A stretch of DNA of 64,000 nucleotides, from NCBI GenBank assembly GCA_036381515.1, contig DASVCR010000065.1, forward strand, positions 75,613-139,612, read 5' to 3'. Position 1 is the first letter of the stretch, and each line of letters starts with the position of its first letter. The DNA comes from ZC4RG20 sp036381515 (GTDB taxonomy: Bacteria > Pseudomonadota > Gammaproteobacteria > Steroidobacterales > Rariloculaceae). The translations under genes were made by a program, and so were the position numbers. The notes beneath the pieces are model-generated. The model did no database searches and had not been told where the DNA came from. It was given only the letters and a program-made list of their open reading frames with translations. Below, one piece after another: positions 17,065 to 25,325 of this stretch.

Positions 17065-18192
17065 TTGGCGACGCTCGAGGACAGAGCATTCCTGCTGCTG
17101 GTCGCCGCCGTCACGGCAGCGTTCATCTGGGTGCTGTGGCCGTTCTACGGCGCGGTGCTCTGGGGCGCCGCGATCGCGATCCTGTTCGCCCCGCTCTATC
17201 GAAAGATCCGCGAGCGCCTTCACGGCCGCGCGAACCTCGCCGCCGTCACGACGCTGCTGATCATCGTCGCGATCGTGATCGTGCCGCTGATGCTCGTCGG
17301 CGTGCTGCTCGTGCGCCAGGCGGCCGGCGTGTACGAGCGGTTGCAGGCGGGCAACGTCGATTTCCAGAGCTATCTCGCGCAGATTGCCGCGGCGGCGCCC
17401 GGCTGGGTCCGGGGGCTCCTCGGCAGCGTCGGCATCACGGACCTCGACCTCGAGGAGCCGCTCGCGGCTGGGCTCCGCGCCGCGAGCCAGCTGCTCGCGG
17501 AGCAGCTCGTGCTGCTCGGCCAGAACGCGTTCATCTTCGTGATCGGGCTGTTCGTGATGCTGTATCTGCTGTTCTTCTTGCTCCGCGACGGCGACGCGCT
17601 CGCACGGCGCCTGAACGACGCGGTTCCGCTGCGGCCCGAGCAGCGCCGCGCGCTCGCCGAGAAGTTCACGATGGTGATTCGCGCGATGATCAAGGGCACG
17701 CTCGCGGTCGCCGTCGTGCAGGGTTTCCTCGGCGGGCTGATCTTCTGGCTGCTCGGCATCCCGGCGGCGGCCCTCTGGGGCGTCGTGATGGGGATCCTGT
17801 CGCTGCTGCCCGCGGTCGGGTCGCCGATCGTCTGGGGACCGGTCGCGATCTACCTGCTCGCGACCGGCGAGGTGTGGCAAGGCCTCGTGCTGCTCGCCTA
17901 CGGCGCGCTCGTGATCGGCGTGATCGACAACGTGCTCCGGCCGATCCTCGTCGGCAAGGACACACGCATTCCGGACTACGTGGTGCTGATCTCGACGCTC
18001 GGCGGTCTCGCGCTCTTCGGCATCAACGGGCTGCTGCTCGGTCCGGTCATCGCCGCGCTGTTCCTCGCGGTCTGGGATATCTTCTCGACCGGACGGCGGC
18101 GCTACTACGACCCGGTCGGGCCGGTGACGCTCGCCGAGGACGATCCGTTGCGCGAGCGGGCCGCGCGGCAGCGCGACAGGGAATCGGCGTAG
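17065..18192 (+). CDS. AI-2E family (PerM/YdiK-like) membrane transporter
   Basis: 375-residue inner-membrane protein with about eight hydrophobic helices in the order 2-1-5 separated by an amphipathic region (residues 85-150), the AI-2E/PerM architecture. Characteristic C-terminal motifs are present: IKGTLAVAVVQGFLGGLIFWLLGIP, LPAVGSPIVWGPVAIYLL, and IDNVLRPILVGKD followed by ISTLGGLALFGINGLLLGPV. Members include TqsA, which exports autoinducer-2, and Na+/H+ antiporter-like proteins, so the substrate is open. The TTG at 17065 is chosen because GGAGG sits nine bases before it and the preceding frame is not coding. It converges with the endonuclease-like gene, with one base between stop codons. 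Confidence 0.88.
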   Translation: MATLEDRAFLLLVAAVTAAFIWVLWPFYGAVLWGAAIAILFAPLYRKIRERLHGRANLAAVTTLLIIVAIVIVPLMLVGVLLVRQAAGVYERLQAGNVDFQSYLAQIAAAAPGWVRGLLGSVGITDLDLEEPLAAGLRAASQLLAEQLVLLGQNAFIFVIGLFVMLYLLFFLLRDGDALARRLNDAVPLRPEQRRALAEKFTMVIRAMIKGTLAVAVVQGFLGGLIFWLLGIPAAALWGVVMGILSLLPAVGSPIVWGPVAIYLLATGEVWQGLVLLAYGALVIGVIDNVLRPILVGKDTRIPDYVVLISTLGGLALFGINGLLLGPVIAALFLAVWDIFSTGRRRYYDPVGPVTLAEDDPLRERAARQRDRESA

Positions 18193-18193
18193 C

Positions 18194-18955
18194 TCAGCCG
18201 CCGCGCAGGATGGGGGCCCGCCCGTCCGAGTCCGTGCCTCGAAGCAGCTCGCGAACGTCGACGACGGCCTTGACCGGCAGATGGTCCGACGCGACCCGCG
18301 CCGCACCGCGCCGGAGCACTTCGATCGATACGATCGCGCTCGCCGGCCGCACCCATATCCGCGTCAGCGACAGGAACGGCGCGAACGACGGGAACTCGGC
18401 CGGCGCGAGCGCCTCGCCGAGGATGCGGTGCGCGTCCCGCAGCATCACCGAGCGCGGGTACCACTCGTTCATGTCGCCGACGAGGACGACGGGCAGCTCC
18501 GGCGGCGCCGTGCGCACCGCCTCGAGCAGACGCTGCCACTGCACGCGCCGCTCCTTGCGGCTCAAGCCGAGGTGCGTCGCGATGACCCTGAGCCGGCCGT
18601 CGCCCGCGTCGAGCTCGACCTCGAGAGCGCCGCGCGGCTCGAGCCGCGGCAGGCTCAGGTCGTGCCGCACGACGCCGACGACCGGGAAGCGCGTCAGGAT
18701 CGCGTTGCCGTACTCCGCGCGCCGGCGCACGATCCGCAGACCCGGCACGGCCGTCATCTCGAGCCGTTCCGCGAGGTAGTCGAGCTGCCTCGCGCCGTCA
18801 CGTGCCGCGTCGTTGTGCACCTCCTGCAGCGCATAGATGTCGCAGGCAAGCTCCGCGAGCACGCTGCCGATCCGCGCCGGCGAGCGGCGCCGATCGAGCC
18901 CCACGCAGCTATGGATGTTGTACGACCCGACGCTGATCCGGTGCACGGCCGGCAC
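18194..18955 (-). CDS. Endonuclease/exonuclease/phosphatase family protein
   Basis: 253-residue member of the EEP (DNase I-like) superfamily, a metal-dependent phosphodiesterase fold. Active-site motifs: VGSYNIHSCVGLD (N for metal/phosphate), IYALQEV (Glu metal ligand), VIATHLGLSRKERRVQW (His), VLVGDMNEW (D and N) and ASDHLPVKAVV (D and H). The compact size and the lack of AP-endonuclease DNA-binding loops favour a member acting on small molecules, lipids or RNA over a repair enzyme; this is only a leaning. The GTG at 18955 starts two bases after the stop of the upstream gene, so the two are probably one operon. A TTG at 18961 is an alternative. Confidence 0.85.
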   Translation of the reverse strand: MPAVHRISVGSYNIHSCVGLDRRRSPARIGSVLAELACDIYALQEVHNDAARDGARQLDYLAERLEMTAVPGLRIVRRRAEYGNAILTRFPVVGVVRHDLSLPRLEPRGALEVELDAGDGRLRVIATHLGLSRKERRVQWQRLLEAVRTAPPELPVVLVGDMNEWYPRSVMLRDAHRILGEALAPAEFPSFAPFLSLTRIWVRPASAIVSIEVLRRGAARVASDHLPVKAVVDVRELLRGTDSDGRAPILRGG

Positions 18956-18957
18956 GC

Positions 18958-20616
18958 TCAAGAGCCTGGGGCTCCACACGTGCCGCGCAGCGCGTCGGGA
19001 AACTCGCGGTCCTCCGCATCGGGCGCCCCTTCGTAGTCGCCGGGGTCCGACAAGAGCCCGGCGCCGTACGCCCAGAGCGACGGCACCGGATACGTGCCGA
19101 AGCGCCGCGCCGACGGCACCTGCGCAAGGCGCACGAACAGCACGCCTTCGACGTCCTCGGCGAGCATGCGCTCGAATTCCGTCAGGTCGGCTTCGTCGTC
19201 CCCGTCGAGCGCCGCGAGGTGCAGCAGGTCGTGACCGGCGACCTCGAAGGCGACGCGCGGCAGAAGGCGTGTCCGCTCGGCGGCGAACGTCGCGTACGCG
19301 CTGCCGCCGGTGCGAAAGCTCCACCTGACGATCGTCGCGACGGGGGCGGCGGCGATGCCGACGATCCGGCTCGTCGGTCCGACGGTCGGGATTCGCCAGC
19401 CGAGCTCGCGCAGCGGGTCGATCGTCATCGCGGTGCTGTTGCGGCGCGCGCGGTCGAACTCGATGCTGCCGCAATGGAGCGCGTGCAGCGTGTTCTCGAG
19501 GGCCCGCTGCACGGCGACGGCCGCGCGGGGCCGTGCGAGCACGGCGACGAGCATGTAGCCCGGCCGGTAGTACAGCTGGCCGCTGTTCAGATCGTACAAG
19601 TAATTGTCGATCGGCAGCGATGCCGGGATGATCCCTTTCGCATTGCCTTCGAGCAGCGGATAGAAGTTCGTGACGAGCCACTCGTCCCACTCGCCGCGCT
19701 CGCCGAGCACGCCGGTCGCGATGGCGAGGTGCCCGGCGCGCGAGCCGTCGTCGTCGCCCTGCGCACCGGTCAGCACGAAGGCCACGACCGGCAGCCCTCC
19801 CCAGCCCGTGGGTTCGCTGCGCGCGTAGAGCAGCCGGTAGCGCGCGTCCGTCTGCGCCTCGAGCAGCGTCCCGAGCAGCTCGTTCCGGCGAAGCGGCGCG
19901 CTGCGGAGCACCGTGAGGTCGATCCTCTCGTTCTCGGGAAAGATCGTGCGTGCAACGAATACGGAGCCCGTGGAACCTTCGACCTCGGTTCCCCTGATCG
20001 TCAATGAGCGGCCGGCGAAGAACCGCGCGGTCGATGCGTCCGCATACGCGGCATTCGTCGCGATCGGCGGCGTCAGCGCGAACGGGATCGAGCGGCCGCC
20101 GACGCGGATCTCGCGCGCGTCGTCGGAAAGCCTCGCCCCGACGATGCGCTGCGGCGCGCCGAGCCACACGATCGCCGGAGGCGCGGGCTCCGCGGGCCCG
20201 CTCGCGCGGGCCGATACCTTCGGCACCGCGATCACCTCGTCGCGAAACCACCAGAGCGCCGCGGCCGGGACGCCGCAGTCGCCGCAGTCTCCGGCCGCGA
20301 GCTCGAACCGCTCGACCGGGAAGAGCCCGAGCCGGCCTGCGGCGAGCGCGTCGTCCACGCGCGCCGGGAGCGAGCCCTGCGGCACGCCGGGCGCGCTCGC
20401 GGCGATCGCGAAGGACGGCAAATCGTCGGCGGCGCCTTCGCGCGGCTCGAGCGCGGCCGGCGGCACCGCATACGCCGTCCTCGGCGACTCCGGGATGCCG
20501 GCGCAGCCGGCGGCAGCGGAGATCACGGCGAGCGCCGCGTGCGGTCGCCGCAGAATGGCTTTGAGCCCCGCGCGGATCCTGCGCGTTCGGCCGCGAAACC
20601 CACGTTGCGGATCCAA
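18958..20616 (-). CDS. Unrecognised exported protein, possible permuted papain-like fold
   Basis: I do not recognise this 552-residue protein. The TTG at 20616 is chosen because AAGGA precedes it at good spacing; the frame is open further, to an ATG at 20700. The leader RRIRAGLKAILRRP plus AALAVISAAAGC resembles a lipoprotein or secretory signal. A paired CGDCG is seen near residue 120. The segment GHLAIATGVLGERGEWDEW followed about 100 residues later by LHALHCGSIEFDRARRNST has the His-then-Cys order and spacing found in permuted papain-like (YiiX/DUF4105-type) proteins; that reading is speculative. It is co-transcribed with the phosphodiesterase-like gene downstream and divergent from the RDD gene. 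Confidence 0.7.
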   Translation of the reverse strand: MDPQRGFRGRTRRIRAGLKAILRRPHAALAVISAAAGCAGIPESPRTAYAVPPAALEPREGAADDLPSFAIAASAPGVPQGSLPARVDDALAAGRLGLFPVERFELAAGDCGDCGVPAAALWWFRDEVIAVPKVSARASGPAEPAPPAIVWLGAPQRIVGARLSDDAREIRVGGRSIPFALTPPIATNAAYADASTARFFAGRSLTIRGTEVEGSTGSVFVARTIFPENERIDLTVLRSAPLRRNELLGTLLEAQTDARYRLLYARSEPTGWGGLPVVAFVLTGAQGDDDGSRAGHLAIATGVLGERGEWDEWLVTNFYPLLEGNAKGIIPASLPIDNYLYDLNSGQLYYRPGYMLVAVLARPRAAVAVQRALENTLHALHCGSIEFDRARRNSTAMTIDPLRELGWRIPTVGPTSRIVGIAAAPVATIVRWSFRTGGSAYATFAAERTRLLPRVAFEVAGHDLLHLAALDGDDEADLTEFERMLAEDVEGVLFVRLAQVPSARRFGTYPVPSLWAYGAGLLSDPGDYEGAPDAEDREFPDALRGTCGAPGS

Positions 20617-20770
20617 TCCGCTTCCTTGCCCCAATACGAACGAGTAGCCGTTCCAATGTACTGGATCGGCCGGGCCCCGGTCATCGCGGCCGGCACGCAT
20701 CGCGTCGCTCGCCGCCCGCGCGGCGACTATACTCGGGGCTCGCGGACACGGCGCGGGCTGCGCGTTCGAG

Positions 20771-21478
20771 ATGGACGGAACCCTGAAGATTCCAAGCGTG
20801 ACCGGCATCGACGTCGAGCTCCGGATCGCGGGGCCCGGCGGGCGAAGCTACGCGTTCGTCATCGACTGGCATATCCGCGTGCTCGTCGCGCTCGCGTGGA
20901 TCATCGTCAGCGGATTCAGTTTCGGCGGCATCGACGCCGTCGCGGCGCTCGAGGCGAGCCCGTCCGACTTCCTGCTCATCGTCGTGCTGCCCGCCGCCAT
21001 GCTCTACGTGCTCTACCATCCCGTGCTCGAGGTGCTGATGCGGGGGCGCACGCCGGGCAAGCGAATGGCGGGCGTGCGCATCGTGAAGCGCGACGGGGGC
21101 GTGCCGGGGGTCGGCCCCCTCCTCGTCCGCAACCTGTTCCGACTGATCGACTCGTTGCCGTTCCTGTACCTCGTCGGCCTCGTCGCGACGATGCTCACGA
21201 AGCAGTGCGTGCGCGTCGGCGACATCGCCGCGGGCACGCTGCTCGTCTACGACGACACCGACGCGACCGCATTCGACGACGCGCCGACGAGCCGCGGGAT
21301 CGAGCGCCTCGGCCTCGAGCGCGCGGAGCTCGTGCGCGACCTGCTCGCGCGTTGGCCGGAGCTGCGGCAGGACGCCCGGGCCGCGCTCGCGCGGCGGCTG
21401 CTCGAGCGCGAAGGACCGGTGCCCGAGGGTCTCGGCGACGACGCGTTGCGCGAGCGGCTCGAGCAGCTCCTGAAGTAG
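20771..21478 (+). CDS. RDD family membrane protein
   Basis: 235-residue protein with an N-terminal RDD domain: conserved RIAGPGGRSYAFVIDWHIR (R and D pair), two or three membrane helices, GRTPGKRMAGVRIV (the TPGK motif) and RVGDIAAGTLLVYDD (the second D motif). Function of the family is not settled; some members act as ion exchangers or transport accessory proteins. A C-terminal charged tail of about 60 residues (LGLERAELVRDLLARWPELR) is typical of RDD proteins encoded beside SpoIIM-like and MoxR/DUF58 genes. The next gene starts 11 bases after its stop, so it forms a pair with the SpoIIM-like gene. Confidence 0.88.
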   Translation: MDGTLKIPSVTGIDVELRIAGPGGRSYAFVIDWHIRVLVALAWIIVSGFSFGGIDAVAALEASPSDFLLIVVLPAAMLYVLYHPVLEVLMRGRTPGKRMAGVRIVKRDGGVPGVGPLLVRNLFRLIDSLPFLYLVGLVATMLTKQCVRVGDIAAGTLLVYDDTDATAFDDAPTSRGIERLGLERAELVRDLLARWPELRQDARAALARRLLEREGPVPEGLGDDALRERLEQLLK

Positions 21479-21489
21479 GCGGCGCGGCG

Positions 21490-22464
21490 ATGGTCGACAA
21501 GACGTCGAGGTGGCTCGAGGACCGCCTCCCGGTATGGCGCGACGTCGCGGTCAGGCTCGACGCCGTCGAGCGGGGGCGCGCCGCCGCGCCCGAGGACGTC
21601 GTCAAGGTCATTTCCGCGTATCCCGAGATCGCACGCGATCTCGCGATCGCGCGCCGCGAGGCGCCGCGCGGACCGCTGACGCGCAGGCTCGAGCAGATTT
21701 ATCTCGAGCTCCATCGCTCGATCTTTCGCTCGCCCGGCGACTGGCGAAGGGATCTCGCCAGGCTGTTCGTCAGCGACGCGGCCGAGATCGCCCAGTCCTT
21801 GCGCTGGCACATCGTCTGGGTCACCGCGCTGTTCTTCGCGAGCGCATCGGCCGGTGCGTGGCTGATCAATCAGTATCCGGAGCTCGTCGGCCTCTTCGCG
21901 TCGGAGGCGATGATCGAGCAGGTGCAGTCCGGCAGGCTGTGGACGGAGGGCCTGCTGAACGTCGCGCCGTCGTCGCTGCTCGCGGTGCAGATCTTCACGA
22001 ACAACATCTCCGTCTCGCTGTTCGCGCTCGTCGTCGGCATCTTCTACGGCCTCGGCACCGCGTACATCATCGGCCTGAACGGCATGCTGCTCGGCGCGGT
22101 CTTCTCGTATACCGCGCAGCACGGTCTCGCCGAGCGCCTCTTCGAGTTCGTCGCCGCTCACGGCTTCGTCGAGCTCAGCGTGATCATGGTCGCGGGCGCG
22201 TGCGGCGTCTCGCTCGGCGAGGCGCTCGCGCGGCCCGGGCGCGAAACGCGCGTGCAGGCGTTTCAGTGCGCGTCGTTGCGGGCGGGGAAGCTGATGGTCG
22301 TCTGCTGCGCGTTTCTCGTCGGCGCCGGGCTCATCGAGGGCTACATATCGCCCGATCCGGCCTACTCCCTCGCGCTCCGCCTCTCGATCGGCCTCGGCTA
22401 CCTCGCCGTTTTCGTCATCGTGCTGAGCGGCGCCCTCGGCCGCCTGCCCCGGCGCGCGGAATAG
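21490..22464 (+). CDS. Stage II sporulation protein M (SpoIIM)-like membrane protein
   Basis: 324-residue protein of the SpoIIM/UPF-type family that is widespread in non-sporulating bacteria. A soluble amphipathic N-terminus of about 105 residues is followed by five or six membrane helices, with family motifs FTNNISVSLFALVVGIFYGLGT, NGMLLGAVFSYTAQHG and AAHGFVELSVIMVAGACGVSLGEAL. The HGxxE motif in the loop is the most conserved family element. It usually accompanies RDD, MoxR, DUF58, DUF4350 and DUF4129 genes, all of which are present within 6 kb, though on the other strand. The module is thought to act in envelope assembly or stress, but its mechanism is not known. Confidence 0.88.
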   Translation: MVDKTSRWLEDRLPVWRDVAVRLDAVERGRAAAPEDVVKVISAYPEIARDLAIARREAPRGPLTRRLEQIYLELHRSIFRSPGDWRRDLARLFVSDAAEIAQSLRWHIVWVTALFFASASAGAWLINQYPELVGLFASEAMIEQVQSGRLWTEGLLNVAPSSLLAVQIFTNNISVSLFALVVGIFYGLGTAYIIGLNGMLLGAVFSYTAQHGLAERLFEFVAAHGFVELSVIMVAGACGVSLGEALARPGRETRVQAFQCASLRAGKLMVVCCAFLVGAGLIEGYISPDPAYSLALRLSIGLGYLAVFVIVLSGALGRLPRRAE

Positions 22465-22536
22465 TCGGCCTCGTTCGTCGACCAGCCGGCCGCAAGCGTC
22501 GAGCAGCGGGCCTCGTCGTCGTGTCGGCCGTGGTCT

Positions 22537-22669
22537 CATTCATGGCACGTTGGGCGCCGGTTGCGGCCTTCATTCGTGGAACGTCGAACGTCGGTGGCGG
22601 CTTTCATTCATGGAACGTTGAGCGTCGGTGGCGGCCTCATTCATGGAACGTTGAGCGTCGGTGGCGGTC
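22537..22669 (+). repeat. 33-34 bp tandem repeat, four copies
   Basis: Units start at 22537, 22571, 22605 and 22638 (periods 34, 34, 33). Each runs CATTCATGGAACGTTGAG then CGTCGGTGGCGG plus a short link. The last two units are almost identical and the first is the most diverged, as expected for an ageing array. Units abut without unique spacers, so this is not CRISPR. Confidence 0.88.
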
Positions 22670-22816
22670 GGGCGCTGTGTGATATGCGCGTCTTGGGGAC
22701 CGCCGTGAAGCCTTCCATGGCGGCTGCGGGCTCGCCATCCCTGGCTCGCACGCTCCCCAAGACGCGCATATCACACAGCGCCCTCCTCGAGGGCGTGCCG
22801 TTCCATGAATGAGGCC
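22633..22816. repeat. Nested inverted repeat, 30-bp perfect inner arms
   Basis: Inner arms at 22670-22699 and 22754-22783 are exact reverse complements over 30 bp (arm begins GGGCGCTGTGTGATATGCGC) around a 54-base centre. Outer arms at 22633-22650 (GGCCTCATTCATGGAACG) and 22799-22816 are an exact 18-bp inverted pair; the left outer arm is the start of the last tandem unit. Transcribed on either strand this would form a very stable cruciform-like hairpin. No transposase or target-site duplication was seen. Confidence 0.9.
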
Positions 22817-22860
22817 GGCGGGCGCCGCGGCTTTCGAGACGCGCATGGTGCGCAGCCCAT

Positions 22861-22929
22861 GACCACCGCCGACACCAAACGTTTCTTGAGTGAGGCCACC
22901 ACCGACGTTCGACGTTCCGTGAGCGAGGC
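22861..22929 (-). repeat. Degenerate inverted copies of the tandem unit
   Basis: Read on the reverse strand, two adjacent units of about 34 bp (GCTCACGGAACGTCGAACGT and CTCACTCAAGAAACGTTTGG, each followed by a GTCGG[CT]GGTGG-type end) match the plus-strand tandem repeat with substitutions. Confidence 0.7.
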
Positions 22930-22950
22930 TATGTGGGCCACGCGCCGCTC

Positions 22951-23012
22951 GAGACGCGGATAGCACAGATTGCTCTCCTCGAGGGCGCGCCGTTCCATGA
23001 GTAGGCCGGCGG
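22951..23012 (+). repeat. Degenerate direct copy of the inverted-repeat right flank
   Basis: About 62 bases resembling 22760-22821: both run GACGCG[CG]ATA[TG]CACA, a variable centre, then CCTCGAGGGCG[TC]GCCGTTCC and a TGA[AG]T(G)AGGCCGGCGG end. Confidence 0.7.
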
Positions 23013-23024
23013 AAGCTGCGTCGT

Positions 23025-24371
23025 TCAGACGCGGTGCTGCGCGCGCAGCAGGCGATACTGGTTGAGCACCTTGCGGTCGAGCTCTTCGGGACGCGCCGTC
23101 ATCGCGAGCGCGCCGAGCGCGCCGAGCCGTGCGATGTTCGCGCGGACCTGCCGCGCGTAGGCCCACGCCGCAAGCCCTCGGTACGGATCGAGCCAGTCGC
23201 GCGCCTCGCCATGAGCGAGCGTCGCGACCTCGGCGCCGAGGAGCCCGATCATCATCGGCAGATGCTTCGGCGCGAGCAGCCTCGCGGCCTGCGCAAGCCT
23301 GCCCGTCGACGTCGACTCGTACAGATCCGTGAGCACGATCGTCAGGCAGCGGTGCCTGACGAGCCGGCGGACGCGCAGCGCCGCCTCGAGCGCGTCGGAC
23401 TCGATCGGATGAGGCTCGAGACCGGCGAGCGCGCGGCGGATGTCGAGTACGCCTGCCTGGCCGCGGCTCGGCGGGACGACACGCAGCGGCCGGTCCGAGA
23501 ACACGACGAGGCCGACGCGGTCGTCGCCCGCGGCGCAGTACTCCGCGAAACGCGCCGCGAGGTTCACGTAGTGGCCGAGCTGGCTCATGCCGTCGAACTC
23601 GGTGCGGCTCGTCCGGCCCGCGTCGAGCAGGATCATGATCTCGAGATGCTGGTCCTCGCTGAACACGCGCGTGATCAGCCGGGACGTGCGCGCCGTCGCC
23701 TTCCAGTCGATCGTGTGGCGCGGATCGCCGCTGCGATATTCGCGGAGCTGATACAGCTCGTGGCCCCCGCCGAGCCTCGATTGCGGCGCCGAGCCCGCCT
23801 CGGCCGAGCCGGTGATCGCCGCGCGGCGCCCCAGCGTGTCCGGCAGCACGGTGCTGCGCGCGTTCGTCGCGACCTCGCGCGACCACCATGCGAGGCCGAG
23901 CGGACCGAGCACGCGCACCGGGAGCGGCGGCCAGCCGTGCGAGCCGAGCTCGACCGCCCTGACCGCGACCTCGGTCCGAGCGCTGCCGCGGGCCGGCAGA
24001 CGCAGCTCGCGCGCCTCGTCGGGCGGCGGCGTCGTGAGGTTTTCGAGGTCCGGCGTCGCCGCTTCGTCCGCCTCGACGACCCCGTCCGGCAGGACCGGCA
24101 ACGTGCGCAGCGTCAGCGCGCGCGGCGACGGATTGCGGAGCTCGAGCTCGAGCGTCTCGACGCGGCCGAGAAACAGCCGCTCCGCCGAGCGCCACGCGGC
24201 GGAGACGCCGCGCCGGCGCACGGCGACGAACTCGTACGTGAGGCCCGCGACGAGCAGCACGACGACGAGGCGCCACCACGGGAACGCGCCGACGCTCTCG
24301 CTCCACGCGCCCGCAACGCCGAGCAGCGCGGCCGCAACGAGCGCGATGACGGCGAGCGGCGTCAGGTTCAC
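23025..24371 (-). CDS. DUF58 domain protein (VWA-like)
   Basis: 448-residue protein with two N-terminal membrane helices (residues 5-50), a soluble beta-rich middle, and a DUF58/VWA-like region. The family signature is clear: GGHELYQLREYRSGDPRHTIDWKATART near residue 205, followed by a MIDAS-like ILLDAGRTSR (D-x-S/G-x-S type) and later LVVFSD and IVLTDLYESTS. DUF58 proteins are almost always encoded with a MoxR AAA+ ATPase and are thought to be its metal-binding partner in envelope protein maturation. The start is a GTG at 24371 placed directly against the TAA of the MoxR gene, so they are coupled. The C-terminus faces the repeat block. Confidence 0.9.
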   Translation of the reverse strand: MNLTPLAVIALVAAALLGVAGAWSESVGAFPWWRLVVVLLVAGLTYEFVAVRRRGVSAAWRSAERLFLGRVETLELELRNPSPRALTLRTLPVLPDGVVEADEAATPDLENLTTPPPDEARELRLPARGSARTEVAVRAVELGSHGWPPLPVRVLGPLGLAWWSREVATNARSTVLPDTLGRRAAITGSAEAGSAPQSRLGGGHELYQLREYRSGDPRHTIDWKATARTSRLITRVFSEDQHLEIMILLDAGRTSRTEFDGMSQLGHYVNLAARFAEYCAAGDDRVGLVVFSDRPLRVVPPSRGQAGVLDIRRALAGLEPHPIESDALEAALRVRRLVRHRCLTIVLTDLYESTSTGRLAQAARLLAPKHLPMMIGLLGAEVATLAHGEARDWLDPYRGLAAWAYARQVRANIARLGALGALAMTARPEELDRKVLNQYRLLRAQHRV

Positions 24372-25325
24372 TTAGGCTTCGCGGGGAACGGCGACAGCGT
24401 CGAGGATGCGCTCGAGCTCCGCGCTTGCCGACAGCCCCTCGAGCACGGCGTCCGGCGTCAGCGCGATGCGGTGCGGGATCACCCAGCCGGCAACCCGCTT
24501 CACGTCGTCGGGAATCACGAAGTCGCCGCCGCGGAGCGCCGCCTCGATCCGCGCGCAGCGCGCGAGCGCGACCGCGGCCCGGCTCGACAGTCCGAGCGCG
24601 ATGCTTGCGCTCTGCCTCGTCGCGGCGACGAGGTCGAGTATGTAGCCGGTCAACGCTTCCGAGACGTGCACGGACTCGAGCTCCTCCCTTGCGCGGGCCA
24701 ACACGTCGTGCGAGAGCGACGCGACGTCCGCGGCCCGCCGCGGGTCCTCACCGGGCAGCGCGTACTCCGCGAGGATTCGCGCCTCCTCGGCACGCGCGGG
24801 GTACGTCATCTGCACGCTCAGCATGAAACGATCGAGCTGAGACTCGGGCAGAGGATACGTGCCCTCGAACTCCCGCGGATTCTGCGTCGCGACCACGAGA
24901 AAATCGTCGGGCAGCGGGAAGCGCTCGCCGTCAACGGTCACGAACCGCTCCTCCATCGCCTCGAGCAGCGCCGATTGAGTCTTCGGCCCGGCGCGGTTGA
25001 TCTCGTCGACGAGCACGACGTCGGCGAAGAGCGGCCCCTCGCGGAACTCGAAGCGCCGCGTGTCGGCGTTGAAGACGTGCACGCCGGTCAGGTCCGTCGG
25101 CATCAGGTCCGCCGTGCCCTGCACGCGCTTGAAGACGCCGCCGAGCACACGGGCGAACGTGTTGCTGAGCAGGGTCTTGCCGAGCCCCGGCGGCCCTTCG
25201 AGGAGCACGTGGCCGCGTCCGATCAATGCGATCGTCATCGCGTGGATCACGTCCTCGACGCCGTACACGACCTTCCCGAGCTCGTGCTGCAGGAAGTCCT
25301 CGAGCGCCCTCGCCTGCTCCGTCAT
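24372..25325 (-). CDS. MoxR-family AAA+ ATPase
   Basis: 317-residue AAA+ ATPase of the MoxR (APE2220/RavA-related) clade. Walker A GPPGLGKT (44-51), Walker B VVLVDEINRAGPKTQSALLEAM, sensor-1 region VVATQNPREFEGTYPLPESQLDRFM and the C-terminal lid with SSRAAVAL are intact. MoxR ATPases act as chaperones that help assemble complexes, typically with VWA or DUF58 partners, here encoded immediately downstream. It starts in an ATGA overlap with the DUF4350 gene, so the five-gene leftward series from 28334 to 23025 is a single operon with coupled translation at every junction. Confidence 0.95.
   Translation of the reverse strand: MTEQARALEDFLQHELGKVVYGVEDVIHAMTIALIGRGHVLLEGPPGLGKTLLSNTFARVLGGVFKRVQGTADLMPTDLTGVHVFNADTRRFEFREGPLFADVVLVDEINRAGPKTQSALLEAMEERFVTVDGERFPLPDDFLVVATQNPREFEGTYPLPESQLDRFMLSVQMTYPARAEEARILAEYALPGEDPRRAADVASLSHDVLARAREELESVHVSEALTGYILDLVAATRQSASIALGLSSRAAVALARCARIEAALRGGDFVIPDDVKRVAGWVIPHRIALTPDAVLEGLSASAELERILDAVAVPREA

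Larger units (their letters stand above)
22465..23024. other. Repeat-rich convergent intergenic region
   Basis: 560 bases between the SpoIIM-like gene and the DUF58 gene, which face each other. I see no credible gene. The space is filled by a tandem repeat, a nested inverted repeat with 30-bp perfect arms, and degenerate copies of the same units in both orientations, listed separately. Confidence 0.8.

Noticed and set aside
22537..22669. Possible CRISPR array
   Set aside because: The four repeats of 33-34 bp touch one another with no unique spacers, and no cas gene is present. This is a tandem repeat.
22561..22966. Small frames with repeated HGTLSVGGG-like peptides
   Set aside because: They arise from the tandem DNA repeat and its inverted copies on both strands; no start signals, no independent coding evidence.
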